From: Lingula anatina
Taxonomy: Eukaryota > Brachiopoda > Lingulata > Lingulida > Lingulidae
DNA length: 64,000 nucleotides
NCBI RefSeq assembly: GCF_001039355.2
Contig: NW_019774814.1
Span: forward strand, 57,471-121,470
Direction of reading: 5' to 3'
The translations under genes were made by a program, and so were the position numbers. How positions within the stretch are numbered: the stretch's first letter is position 1; the number at the start of each line of letters is the position of its first letter. The notes under the pieces were generated by a model. It made no database searches and was not told where the DNA came from. It saw nothing but the letters and a program-made list of their open reading frames with translations. Positions 1-50,916 of this stretch are shown here, in pieces.

Positions 1-612
1 AAAAAATCCACAAAGAATTTATTTGAATTGCAATACTGATATCAGTAACATAATTTTACATTAAAAAGATAACGGGAAAACAAATTAGAAGATCCATTAA
101 TATTGGGATTTCATTGTTCCCTTATGCACAAACAGCACGTGTCACTGTATGGCAATTCACGGGGTTGAAATGCATAAACGTCATCTCGACCCAATACATG
201 CATTGAACGATAATGGCATCCTCAATTGTATCTTGTTTAGTTATTACATTAGTGTTTTTTCTCAGTTTTACCTTGATCAGAAAAGAAAAGATACTCACGG
301 ACGTTCCCCTATTATTTCAAATAAAGCACAGAAAAAACTATAAACAACATTAATGCTTACTCGATTTATTAAACTGGAACATATTCTCCAAACCTCTGTA
401 AATCTTAGCTCACTCAACGTGCACTGAGAATATGACATCCTGAGTTCAAAAGACTTTCGCGATCGGTGAAAGCAGGCGGGTGATGTGCACAGGACAACGG
501 TAAAAATTACTTACTCTGGATATACGGAAATTTTTAAGAAGCTGCATTTATCTTTCTAACTTATCTAAAATCACAAACATAAAAGTAGTACACATAACAA
601 TGATTTCATTAT
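1..612. other. Downstream flank of the lectin gene, no gene seen
   Basis: AT-rich DNA beyond the poly(A) signal of the lectin gene. A 64-codon open frame at 149-343 has no splice signals, domain or membrane segment and is probably chance. I see no repeat or RNA gene here. Confidence 0.5.
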
Positions 613-618
613 TTTATT
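613..618 (-). terminator. Poly(A) signal candidate of the lectin gene
   Basis: The minus strand reads AATAAA here, 67 bases after the lectin stop codon at 685-687. Position and strand fit the 3' end of that mRNA. The cleavage site itself cannot be seen. Confidence 0.5.
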
Positions 619-684
619 CGTCAAGGCAAGCAAAGAAATGGTAACCCCTAATAATATTGCCGAACATTTCTGCTGTCTTTATGT

Positions 685-830
685 TCACAGTTCATTTATT
701 TCACAGATGGAGTGCACCTTCCCGTGGCATTCATAGTCGTGCCACAGGTATCCACGCGATTTCCACAAAGCCATGCAGTCTTGACCTCCTTGTGCATGAC
801 CACCATCGAAGTAATCCCATCCAAGGAAAT
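685..830 (-). CDS. Lectin exon 4 (last coding exon)
   Basis: Acceptor tatttttcag at 831-840, phase 1 in, residues 157-204, stop TGA at 685-687. It carries the last three lectin cysteines (175, 191, 199) and the WHD variant of the WND motif. Confidence 0.9.
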
Positions 831-2822
831 CTGAAAAATAGTTTCATGAGAAAATACTTCAAATACGAGTTAAATTTTGTAATCTTCTGAATCTCTACCA
901 TTTCAAAAAATACGGTTCAAAGAAACGGGAACCTACTCACTAAGGGTCCAAAGACTCAGACTCTTACCTCCGTCAGTCTGGTAGAGTTTGTTGTTCGCCA
1001 CCCATTTGAACAACCCTTTTGCGCCTTGGTCAAATCCACCCGTCCAGAATCCATTTCCCGGAAATTGTGCTGCATGTCATAAGAAACGTAACAAAAATAA
1101 TTTGCAACGATAGATTATGTGAAAAAAATTTAAAAAGGGTCTTTTCTATTTTATCCATTTAAGCCAAGTAAGTTTCATTTCTCAAAAGCTATAGAAAAGA
1201 TAAACTGATATTCACCAACCAATATTTCGTTTCCTGACATCAGGGAAGTGCACTCAGTCCTATCATTTCCATTGAGTTTTGCCCCGTGCAGCCTTATGTT
1301 AATTGTATCAGTGTTAATAGCTTGCAGTGGGAGTAACGGTTTTCCTTTTCCATTATTTTGATGTTTTCTGTTATGTTTGATGTTAGTACATTGCGGTCCT
1401 CTTTTTTTTTTTTTTAATTGATGCGTGCTGAGAGCAGATTTTGGTCACATTTTTGGATCGATTTTTCAGGCTCTGACATTCTCTCTATTAGGGATCAACC
1501 AGTCTCTCCAGTATGATTCACCACACTGTCAGAGCATGAAAAGACAAGTTTTTTAACAACAGGTTGCACGGTGCAAAACTCAAGAGAAATGACGGGACTG
1601 AGATATCCAACCTCTATCTTCCGCTCCGCAGGGAGGGGGGCGAGCAGAAGAGCGGGGCACATGAGTAGCCAGTACACCTGATGGGTGATAGGTTGTAATA
1701 CTTGTCACAGCCTTCTGACTACCAGCAGCCGGAGGTATAAATGTCAGTAATTTTTTCTATAGCTATTGACAAATGAAGCTTTACTGGTTTGTCTAAAACA
1801 CATAGCTAATGAAATTTTTATACATTATCCATTTAGTTTTATTTTATCTTAATTTCAATTCATATTCTCTGATATAACCACTTAGTCTTTTTTTCAAGTG
1901 AGCATTTCTTTTTTAAGAAATAGGAAATATTGTAAGTTAAGGTGCGTTTGCAAATTATCCAAAAGGAAAAAACAGAAATGATTTCCTTAAAAAAGATCGA
2001 TTTTTTGGGAATATCTCATTAATAACATCCCTTTAAAACTGTTTTCTTACCACTATTTGCAAGGGCGTAGCTGGTGAGAAAATCCTGCTCGGCAGCACTT
2101 TGGATGCTCACAAGGTTGCCGTTGGACGCTTGGCAATTTCTCTGCGCATCAGCCCAGTTCATCAAAGTATTCACAAACATGTAGCAAGATCCCTGAAATT
2201 CTGTATATCCTTTCGGGCAAGTCACTGAAAGTTAAAGAAGCTATTTATTGAAAAGATATTTAAAAATCAGAAAAGCATTATAGCTTACGTACAGTGTTTG
2301 ATAAACAGCAAGATGCTGGACACATTATTTTAACTTTAAGACATTACAATAAAATTTTAGGCGAAACGTGGGCCAAAAAATCTTCCCATGCGCCTGTTTT
2401 TAATCGCTGTTGTTTTGAGCACTAATGACAGTTTTGCATTTAAAGCCTTGTACAACGCATTCATTTTTTTAGATCACATTGCCTGTGAATGCGCAAAACT
2501 AAAAATATTTTGACTGAGACATATTAAATGTTTAATGAACACTTTTTAATAATGATATTTTAGCAGTTTAGTTATTTTAGCTTTCCCTTTAAGATTACAT
2601 AAACATCAAGTGATTAATTGTACAATTACCTGGCTGAGTTGTCCCGACACTCAGTACCTTCATTTCCAGTTGACTGACGACGCTATACAGATTCTCTATT
2701 CTTCCTTTAAGTTGCTGTAACTCCGAGTCCGTGTTGGCGTCATTTCTGGTACCAATCTGTGGCATGGCAGAAATACTCCCAACCACAAAAACCACGAACA
2801 ACAAATTTTCAAAACTTTTCAT
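685..2822 (-). CDS. Secreted C-type lectin-domain protein (4 exons, 204 aa)
   Basis: Exons 2630-2822, 2051-2224, 968-1069 and 685-830 (minus strand) join with phase 1 at all three junctions into 615 bases, 204 residues plus stop. Residues 1-19 are a signal peptide (MKSFENLLFVVFVVGSISA). Residues 30-60 are a short heptad-like neck that could form a coiled coil. Residues 66-204 are one C-type lectin domain with the six cysteines of the long form (67, 78, 95, 175, 191, 199), the FWTGG core near 130-134 and DCMALW at 174-179. The sugar and calcium motifs EPN or QPD are missing (the place reads WDYFDGGHAQG) and the usual WND reads WHD at 186-188, so calcium-dependent sugar binding is doubtful. I chose the ATG at 2822 because the signal peptide follows it directly; the open frame above it has only TTG. 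Family membership is seen in the sequence. A role in recognising microbes or in coagulation is inference. Confidence 0.92.
968..1069 (-). CDS. Lectin exon 3
   Basis: Acceptor atgacatgcag ends at 1070 and donor gtaagag starts at 967. It is 102 bases, phase 1 on both sides, about residues 123-156, and carries the conserved FWTGGFDQG core of the lectin fold. Confidence 0.9.
1070..2050 (-). other. Lectin intron 2, no further feature
   Basis: 981-base intron between exons 2 and 3. It has short A/T tracts. The 60-codon open frame at 1495-1677 has no acceptor and donor pair around it and is not supported as an exon. Confidence 0.6.
2051..2224 (-). CDS. Lectin exon 2
   Basis: Acceptor aactttcag ends at 2225 and donor gtaagaaaac starts at 2050. 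It is 174 bases, phase 1 on both sides, and codes the start of the lectin domain with the CPKGY...GSCY cysteine pair and the WADAQRNC helix. Confidence 0.9.
2225..2629 (-). other. Lectin intron 1
   Basis: 405-base intron. Its 5' part (2561-2629 on the map) is duplicated at 3801-3869; see the repeat entries. Nothing else is recognised. Confidence 0.6.
2561..2635 (+). repeat. 75-bp duplicated segment, copy A (lectin exon 1/intron 1 border)
   Basis: This segment covers the 5' splice site of lectin intron 1 and the last six exon bases. It matches 3801-3875 in the same orientation with two mismatches. Confidence 0.85.
2630..2822 (-). CDS. Lectin exon 1 (signal peptide and neck)
   Basis: Begins at ATG 2822 and ends at donor gtaattgta (starts 2629), phase 1. 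It codes residues 1-64: signal peptide, then a region rich in spaced leucine and valine (SELQQLKGRIENLYSVV) that could form a short coiled coil and let the lectin oligomerise. Confidence 0.9.
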
Positions 2823-2898
2823 AGTGGGATGCAAAAAGTTAGCAATATGTTTGGAACTTCTCTGGAAATCTAACCGGCAAAAGTTGATTTCTACTCAA

Positions 2899-2906
2899 AT
2901 ATATAT
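2899..2906 (-). promoter_or_regulatory. TATA-like box candidate of the lectin gene
   Basis: The minus strand reads CATATATATTTG around these bases, about 80 bases upstream of the lectin ATG. That spacing suits a TATA box with a short 5' leader. AT-rich surroundings make chance matches common. Confidence 0.3.
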
Positions 2907-3800
2907 GTCTCTGACAGGTATGTGATGTAATACTTGATTAGTTTACCAGTTCTTGGTTTTGATTAATGCCTTAAACTGTCGACAGCTTGATAAATTAATT
3001 TCAATATCGACAGACTAAGCGAAAACTCAAACACCGGACATAGGGGTTTCGTGCTTACGTATCTAGTAACAGATCATAAGGAATGCATTTGTAAACGTCT
3101 ATCTATATACACGACGTAAACTGTATGACAGAAAATCAAAAATTACTGACCGTAAGATATTATCCCTGTCTTGTGTCAATACAATGAAGCTACCCCGAGT
3201 TTACACAACGGACACGATCCTCGTTAGTCCGACGGGAAATTCAATTTTGCCCAGAATCGGCGCAACCGTAGGGTTTTTAATGAACGGAGAGATGGGTTGC
3301 AATTGACCAGTTCTTGGTGTGAGAATTCCCCTTACCCAGATAAACTATCAATAAAGTTTGACCAACTGCATTGTATGTCACAAGAAAACGAAACATATGG
3401 TGATCATCAAACCTCAATCCTCGGTGTATAGATGTATTGATATCATCTGTCCCAGTTGATTTGCTATTATATATGTTTGTTTCCAGTCTTCTGACCGTCC
3501 GCATGTCCGATTTTTCGTGGGTCCGTTTGTTTTTTCGTTTGTTTGTTCCTTCTGTTAGTTTATCGCTAATTTGTTTTGAAATTCAAAAATTGATTTACAC
3601 ATCACGTTTGTATTCATTTTTTGGGGGTGGGGGGGTGGTGGTTGTGAAATGTTAAGTTGCTGTCTTTCACCAATCACATTTACCCAATAGATATTTTTAA
3701 TGCAGATGAAATATTTTTCAGTTAGAACTACATGTCATTAATAGAATATATTGTTAAATAATAATAAATATGTTGAGGATTTCACATTTCTTTCTTACTT
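2907..3800. other. Intergenic, no gene seen
   Basis: No supported gene. A purine run ggggtgggggggtgg lies near 3623-3638. The open frames at 3277-3655 on both strands have no domain and appear to be chance. Confidence 0.5.
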
Positions 3801-3875
3801 TAGCAGTTTAATTATTTTAGCTTTCCCTTTAAGATTACATACACATCAAGTGATTAATTGTACAATTACCTGGCT
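3801..3875 (+). repeat. 75-bp duplicated segment, copy B
   Basis: 73 of 75 bases agree with 2561-2635; the differences are at 3811 and 3842. It contains the lectin 5' splice site sequence and six exon bases but no lectin coding region beyond them, so it is an orphan fragment. Confidence 0.85.
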
Positions 3876-4275
3876 AACTATCTCACTACTGTCTCATTTT
3901 TCCATCCCCAGAGACAGACAGTGCTACCTGTTTGTTTTACAGGGGCTTCCTTTGGACACTTATCTTGAAGATTATCCTCTATTATTTGGGAAGGGGCTTG
4001 GACTGGCCAAACATTTGGTTGTTTTAGTTTTAGGTTGATCCCAAAATAACTTCCAGTCTTGTCAACACACTAAGGATACCTGTGGGTCACCACTTATCGG
4101 CGCTGCAGAGACGTGTGGTAATTTCAAGCTGCCAAACCTGACAGAAATCAAACGAACATCACAGCCGAAGGTTTAATCCTTTAATTTCCTTCAAATAGAT
4201 AAATTCTGGTAATAGTTAATGGACTGCTAGTGGGATTTAGTAAAAAAAAAATAGATAAATGAAAAAAAAAATAAT

Positions 4276-4725
4276 AATAGACCAGATATGGTCATCAAGA
4301 ACAAGAGAAACAAGGAATGCACCCTTATAGACATAGCAATACCATCAGAACGCAACACCTCTGACAAGGTAACAGAAAAGCTGTCAAAGTACAAGGACCT
4401 GGAGATCGAGATCAACAGAATGTGGGGAACAAAGACCATAACAATACCTATGGTCATTAGAGCTCTGGGTCTTGTGAAGAAGGGATTAGCGAAATACACC
4501 GACAAAATCCCTGGAAACATCAACGATCACGAAGTCCAGAAGATAGTCCTCCTCGGAACAACACACATACTACGGAGGGTGCTATCAATGAAGTAGAAAG
4601 GAACAACTAACCTCTAGCGCCTTAGGATCATTGTTTGGACCCGGCTCTTTAGGACGTAATAAACAACACAGAAAGAAAACTAAATAATAATAAATAAATA
4701 AATAAATAAATAAATAATGCTGTAT
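4276..4725 (+). mobile_element. 5'-truncated non-LTR retrotransposon, 3' end
   Basis: An open frame (4279-4596, entering as RPDMVIKNKRNKE) matches in style the C-terminal end of reverse-transcriptase polyproteins of animal LINE-type elements. Such ends carry a CTLIDIAIPS motif, a lysine-rich KLSKYKDLEIEI helix, an IPMVIRALGLV strand and a terminal LGTTHILRRVLSM. The stop is at 4594-4596. It is followed by about 90 bases of 3' UTR and a (taaa)n tail at about 4690-4717, as expected for target-primed insertion. The upstream part with the polymerase active site is absent. This is a dead fragment; the exact clade is not determined. Confidence 0.75.
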
Positions 4726-5692
4726 ATTTCCTGCACCGCTGACAATTGTGGTTCTCACCGACCAGAACTTCATGTATCCTGTGCCGTCTCCTCCCGAGCC
4801 ATGTCTCTTCATTTTATGTAAAATTTAATATTTTGAACAGCAGTAATAAATCCATTACTTCAAAATGTTGGGCAAAAAGATAGAGAAGTAACGATGATCA
4901 AAACTTAATTGTGAAATAAAGCCTGAAGTTATAGAAACCATTCGTTTTTTTTTTCATAATAACGGCCCATTTCTCTGCGCTGCGGTCAGTACTGCACGCG
5001 CTGCGTTAGATGAACTAATTTTCAGATCTGTAATTGCGTTTTTCTTCTACAGATTCAATGATGACGCGCTTCACGGAGAAATCCCCCCCCCCCCTTTATC
5101 TAAATATTCGAATTTAACTGTACAAGACATACAGATGTCAACATTAAAAAGAACGCCACTGGGATTTAGGTGAAATTAATTAATTAATTAATTCAGCAAT
5201 CAATAAAACGTGGTGTACAATCCCTGTTTCACTAAATTATATGTTTAATGAATGATAGCATCACTTAATTATTATTATTTTTATTATTACCCGTATTGTT
5301 GTTTATTTCATTTTGAAATATTTTCACTATGTGCTGTAAAACCTTGCCATGCAGTGTTTTAGTCCTTCACCTTTAAACATTCGGATGCATAGTAAGCTGA
5401 GGACTGGTGTGTGCATGTGAAGATGTGTGGACGTCTTGCTCATCTGAAAGGGCGTGGTCATCAAGATACCTTAACAGGTACAAGTGTAAGTTGAACAACA
5501 AGCACTCTCTCATTAGCAATATTTATTGAAACGATGTGAATAATTTTAAGATGCTAGTAAAGACCCTTTGTATCACATGCAAAGAAAACCCACTAAATTT
5601 AAGCCAGGCAATTTTGTGCATAAAATGTTAATTGACAGGTGAGACCACAGGTAAGCATTTGGAAGCTACCAGTCTCGATTTGAATTGACCTG
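4726..5692. other. Intergenic with low-complexity tracts
   Basis: A poly-C tract at about 5085-5095, an (attaa)n-like run at about 5177-5193 and ttattatta near 5270-5287. No gene is supported here. Confidence 0.5.
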
Positions 5693-5700
5693 TGACGTCA
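5693..5700. promoter_or_regulatory. Full cAMP-response element palindrome, possible phosphatase promoter
   Basis: The perfect eight-base palindrome TGACGTCA lies 315 bases upstream of the phosphatase start codon. Full CREs (bound by CREB/ATF factors) cluster in promoters near transcription starts, so this is a candidate promoter element. The transcription start is not visible. Confidence 0.35.
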
Positions 5701-6014
5701 GCCAGTTAACTAGGTCGTTGGAAGCCGAATATCAACAATAAGTTTAGCAACAAAATTTAAACTCATGTTGACAATTAGAAATATTTTTCTGGTAATATAT
5801 AACGCGTGATCACCCTGCAGGTGTGTGGAGGTGTTTTCCCTCTTGAATAGGCCAAAAGTAGCCAACATATCAGTTATTACTTTCAACAGGTGTCGGCGAT
5901 TGTAACGTGATTCTCGCCATCTTGTCAATTTCACATGCTTGACTGCCTTGCCAACTTCCCGGTTAGAAATTGGGCAAGTACCATGGATTTGTGACTCAGA
6001 TTTTGAAGGAGAAA

Positions 6015-46007
<39,993 letters not shown>

Positions 46008-47968
46008 ATGAGGTGCTGAAAATACATGGAGGATTGGGACTTTTTAGGATGATTGTCATCTAGCATTTTATTTATTTACTCAAGCTGCATGAATGCAGCA
46101 TCCGGATGTAAGGGATAATTTGACAGCTATGTATTCCTGTTCAGTGAGATGTTATTTAAACGCTAGCAAATAGAATTTTACTTTTGCTAGCTTGTAGATA
46201 TATGTATTGATATTCATCTTATGCAACTCTATTGATTTTGATAATAGAGATCATTCCACAAACCCTACAGATCAGATGGATCTCATTGTTTCTGTATGTA
46301 TCTGTATGTGATCTGAAGGCAAAATGCAGTAACTGGGACCAACTGAAGTAAGCATCAAACTAAATGGACAAAAAGATCTGAAGTTTGTGTCCGAGTAGAA
46401 ATATCAAGATTTTAAAGTTTGATGCACATAAAAGAATCTTAGGCTTGAGAAGGTAAGAACCATAATATATTTCAACTTGGACATTTTCGAGATTGATAAA
46501 AGAACAAATGTTATCTAAGTTTTTGGCATGTACTTGAATAATTTAAAAAGGCATATATATATTTTTTTATATAAGTATTTTTCTATTTATGAAGAGAAAT
46601 TTCTTCTATTAGTCAAATTTTGAAGGAAAAATAATTTGGCTTTTGAATCATGTTCATTATTTATAAAATTTCTATCATACTACAGTAGTACTGCCTATAT
46701 GTCTATCCACTAGAAAAATATCTACACGAGAAAAATAGCATTGTTAATCAGTTTTTAATCCTGTTATTGACCATGTACTGTTGTGGAATGCACACTTAAT
46801 TTGAAAGTCAACATATAGACCATGAACTATGGTATACTAGTAAGTGATGGGGTAAAGTTAATTTTTTTTATCTATTATTATTATAATTATTATTAGTCAT
46901 GTTTGTAAAGTTTTCATATTTTTCAATTTGGGGACCTAGTTAACAACGAATGCATGCATTTTGAGAAAGGAAACCTTGTAACTGATAGTTGTAATGTTAA
47001 GACAATTGTTTGATGTATCATCAGGTCATGTTAAGGTAACATTATATTGTGTATATATGATTATGGATGGTGGATAATTCTTTAATGGTACAAGCGTTAC
47101 CTATAGTATAATGATAGATGCAAACATATTGTTTTTGTTGTGTTTGAAAGGTCAAAGACAAGATATTTTTATATGGACATGCTCTTGTCAAGATTTCCAT
47201 TGTCTTATTCAGGAAGTTGCATAGTTAGTGATATATTACCAGAAACATTTTGCTCCATATTCGTTTTTTTTTTTTTTTCTTATGATTAATTATCTGTATT
47301 CAATTGTTAATCATTATTATTCAGACAATTTGTTTTATTGAAGTCCACATCTTACTTAAAAGACTTCAATTTTGTGCTTAGGGAGAGAAGTAAAATAATT
47401 TTGGAAATGATTGAATTATTTTGCTTAAGAATTACACTTGGTCTAGATTACAGACTCACTCCCTTATTGTGCAGCTTCAGTTTCACTCAAAAAGACAACA
47501 GATTTCATGTCTACCATGAAGCAAAAGGAATCATGAAAGTCCAGTGTAATGCCCACCAGTATTTTGTTTTAAATCAGTGGAACTTAACCATATGGAGACA
47601 GTTAAAGGTGTTCATACTTAACTACATATTGTCAACTAAGAATGTGTGTAAGGACTGACCATACATTTTTATTTCAGTAAGTTCTACTTATTGAGCTATA
47701 TTTTGTTTTTTCAAGCACATTTGATACTATTATTGAAATTGTCAGAAGTACTTATTCCAGAAAAAAATCTCTGTACCTAAAGTGGAGTATGTTTTATATT
47801 CTTTTGTATATTCACAAATATATGTATTATGACTATTGTTGGTATTCTAGTTAATTATATACAATCAACATTCCTATTTCTTGGTAGGTATGTTTTTTCT
47901 CCTTTGATATCAATTTTACTACAGCACTTCAGTGTGAAATGTTAAGTATGCTTTCAATTCATTCACAT

Positions 47969-48000
<32 letters not shown>

Positions 48001-49942
48001 CGGTGTGTGTGTGTGAGAGAGAGGAAAAAAAGACACAGCTTTGCTCCCATATGTAATTCATAGATTTTGGTCTTCGCATTCTCACTAAACAATTGACTGT
48101 GACAGATTGAGCATGCCTTCCTAGTCAGTATTTGTAATGGATATCAAAATCAAGTGAGCCTTTGACCCGAAGCTAGAAGCAAGTTTTTTTTTCCTTACAA
48201 AAGTATCATTGCGTGTACATGTATCTCTTCTTCATTTTATATGAAAAACAGAATTTTCACAAATACTATATTGTTTATTGCATATTTCAAATTTAATCGC
48301 AAACAAAAGAAGTCATAATGTGTTGACCTTTTGCACTGGCATCACTTCCATTATACCGACTGATCATGAACTGAGTAGCAGGCAAGCATACTGGCCACTT
48401 GGATTTTAACCAGTCATTGCACCCTTTAAATTGTTGTGTGGGATGTATGTTAGCAGATTTGTTAGGATCTTGTACGAATTCACCTGCAAACCCTCAATAA
48501 GAAAGCATATATCACCAGAATTATCATATTTTGACAATTAAAAACAAATTCTTGTATAAAATCAAAAATAGTTTTACCACCTGACCCCAACCTTTGTATG
48601 CCCATGCTACAATATTTGCACAGGACTGTTTATTTAAGGGTTAAAGTGACAGAAAATCACAAAAACTGATTACAAAATTCATAGCCTGCGTTTATTGATG
48701 CAATATACACTCTTCCAAAAAAGTGAACAAACATTGTTATTTTGAAAAATTATCAAATAACCATGTGAGCTAAGGAAATAATTTTAACCAAATATTGAAG
48801 GATAATGCACCCACCATTATTACTTTTTGAAATTTTGCCAATAAAGGCTGTGGGAATTACAGGTGCATTTATGAATGTGGGGTCAAATACCATTTTCACA
48901 AATCATGCAAGTAGAGTGATGAAGTTTGAAATATGGGCAAGTCCTGACTATAAATAGTATTTTAGGCATAAAGTATGTAGGCTACAGTTACAATAAAGTC
49001 TTGAGGTTGCTCAGTATCAGTGAGGCCTCCACTGTTTATTGTCAAGATGCGCTCAAACTTTGTTTCTACATTAGTATTTCCATGACAAAGTAATTCCCAC
49101 AGAATAGTTCTGAACTTCTTTGGTCAAGTGTATATATATATATATATATATCACACTGTAAACTGACCAAATGATATGTTAAAATATGTACAAGCACTGA
49201 AAATTCATGTTGTGGATTTTGTAGAACTACATTTAAAAATAATAAAGACAACATACATACGTATAGACAAATATACATATGTACAAATATATATTAATAT
49301 ATAAACCTTGATGGTGGTAACTGGGTATTTATGAAAATAAAAAAATATTTTAAAATGATACTGTTACTAAATGCAGTCATTAATATTGGAACATCCAACC
49401 CTGCAAAATTCCTATGCGTAGCTGATTACCATAATAATTTGGTAACCCCATAGTTCAGTATTCAGTCAGTCATTAAAGGTTGCCATATCAATTACATGTA
49501 AATAATGATAATCTCATATTAGATAACAATGAACACCACAGCAGCCAGAGATAATGAGTACCACATCTGTGAGACCAGGGCCCCGTAACTCGGAAAGCAT
49601 CGCGTATTGTGAATTGCAATATCACATAGAGGCTACAATGTAAGAGGTTGAATAAAAAATTCACCTGTTGACATGATGTCATGTAGAGGGCAAGACTAAC
49701 ATGGGAGATTCCAATATGACAGGAAAGTGTCATTTCAACATATATTATAGTAGCGAAACATAGAGCAGCTGCATGTTCAGACAAAAACCAATCATTGCAC
49801 ATGTGCCTGAATTACCAAATACATTTCCATTAAAGGGATAACAACTCTTTGTACGAGATCTATATTTCACAATAAATACATTGTAAACAACTCGCAGAAT
49901 TAGGGCTTGTCATTGGACCACATGACCTCCATAGATGGCTAT
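46008..49942 (+). other. Phosphatase 3' UTR and intergenic region
   Basis: About 3.9 kb without a supported gene. The first part is probably 3' UTR. (tg)n at about 47971-48015 and (ta)n at about 49131-49151 are microsatellites. The 106-codon open frame at 47338-47658 has no ATG at its start, no domain and no splice borders. Confidence 0.55.
48840..48845 (+). terminator. Poly(A) signal candidate of the phosphatase gene
   Basis: Canonical AATAAA about 2.8 kb after the stop; another lies at 48992-48997. Either could end a long 3' UTR, but AT-rich DNA gives chance matches. Confidence 0.25.
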
Positions 49943-50249
49943 CAGGCCTGCCCAACTACCAGACTCTGCACCGAATCCTGAATTAACAGGTAGATCAGAT
50001 CACACTATCCATTTTCAAGGTGTGTGTCTGTGCGCTATCATACCCTGGAACAAATTTTGTGATGAGATGCACTACTTTCCAACCCCACAGAGAGTAATAC
50101 CTGTCACATTGTGTACTAGGCAAGAGTGGTGTCGCGTCTGATACTTCTAAGCGTGTACTGATAAACACCTTGAAAACGAGTAGTATGGTCAGATCTACCG
50201 GTGAATTCAGGATCATTCAGTGCTGACTCTGGTAGTTGGGTAGGCCTTG
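49943..50249. mobile_element. 307-bp long-inverted-repeat element (family 4), copy 2
   Basis: Left arm CAGGCCTGCCCAACTACCAG and right end (reverse complement) CAAGGCCTACCCAACTACCA. The arms pair for about 85-110 bases around a unique centre. It shares arm motifs (tagatcagatcac, ttttcaaggtgt, cgtctgatactt) with 44823-45065. The target duplication is not clear. Confidence 0.75.
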
Positions 50250-50820
50250 TAATAATCTCTTGAGAGATTACATATACATATGGATGTATACAGATTATTA
50301 CTTGAGAGATTATATCTCTTGAGAGATTATTACAGAAAAACAAACTTTTTAGAAAAAAAACAGGGACTAACTTTGAATGTGGAAATGGAATCATTAACCA
50401 TTGGTAAGTATGGGAAAATTGCCGTTTACCCCAGGAAAAAACTTTTTTTTTGGACAAAATGAACAGTTGTTATCCTTTTAATCATGGCAGATCAATCACC
50501 CTTGTTAAGCACAGTTTGTTTTTTTAACAATGTAGAAAATGGTTGCAGAAAAATGGTATACAAATATGTATAATATATTATTAGTCGGAAAAAAAATTGA
50601 ACTGGAGTCTGTAAGGTGCAGGCAAATACTGTTAGAAACGGCATGTTCATTGAAAAGCAAGAATAATGGACTAGTCTGCATCTTCAATGAAAAAAGAAAG
50701 AACACAAAAACTTGTACCCTAAATAAAAAACTCTAATAAATAAGTATGTGATAGCTGTACAAATATTAAAATAAAATGTGCTTTGTTCCTTTTGACAAAG
50801 AGGTCCTCCATACTTGACCT
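50250..50820. other. Intergenic between the convergent phosphatase and ARM-TIR-SAM genes
   Basis: Starts with small palindromes built from atctcttgagagattat at about 50256-50335. No gene; the open frames here are AT-rich chance frames. The ARM-TIR-SAM 3' UTR should lie in the upper part. Confidence 0.5.
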
Positions 50821-50916
50821 CTATAGGTTTTTGCAAGCGTTGTTGATCATCACCAAATCTTGGAGTTGCACTATCCCCATCTTGTCTGTCATGTAGCAGA
50901 AGAAAAATTCCGGAGC
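50821..50916 (-). CDS. ARM-TIR-SAM exon 10 (last)
   Basis: Acceptor attattttag, phase 0 in; stop TAG at 50821-50823; residues 619-649. KMGIVQLQDLVMINNACKNL forms the last helix of the SAM domain. Confidence 0.88.
   Translation of the reverse strand, partial: APEFFFCYMTDKMGIVQLQDLVMINNACKNL

Noticed and set aside
4227-4523. Minus-strand 98-codon hydrophobic frame
   Set aside because: It is the antisense of the retrotransposon frame and owes its hydrophobicity to that.
47338-47658. 106-codon plus-strand frame as a gene
   Set aside because: It begins with TTG, has no splice borders or domain, and lies in the AT-rich 3' region of the phosphatase.
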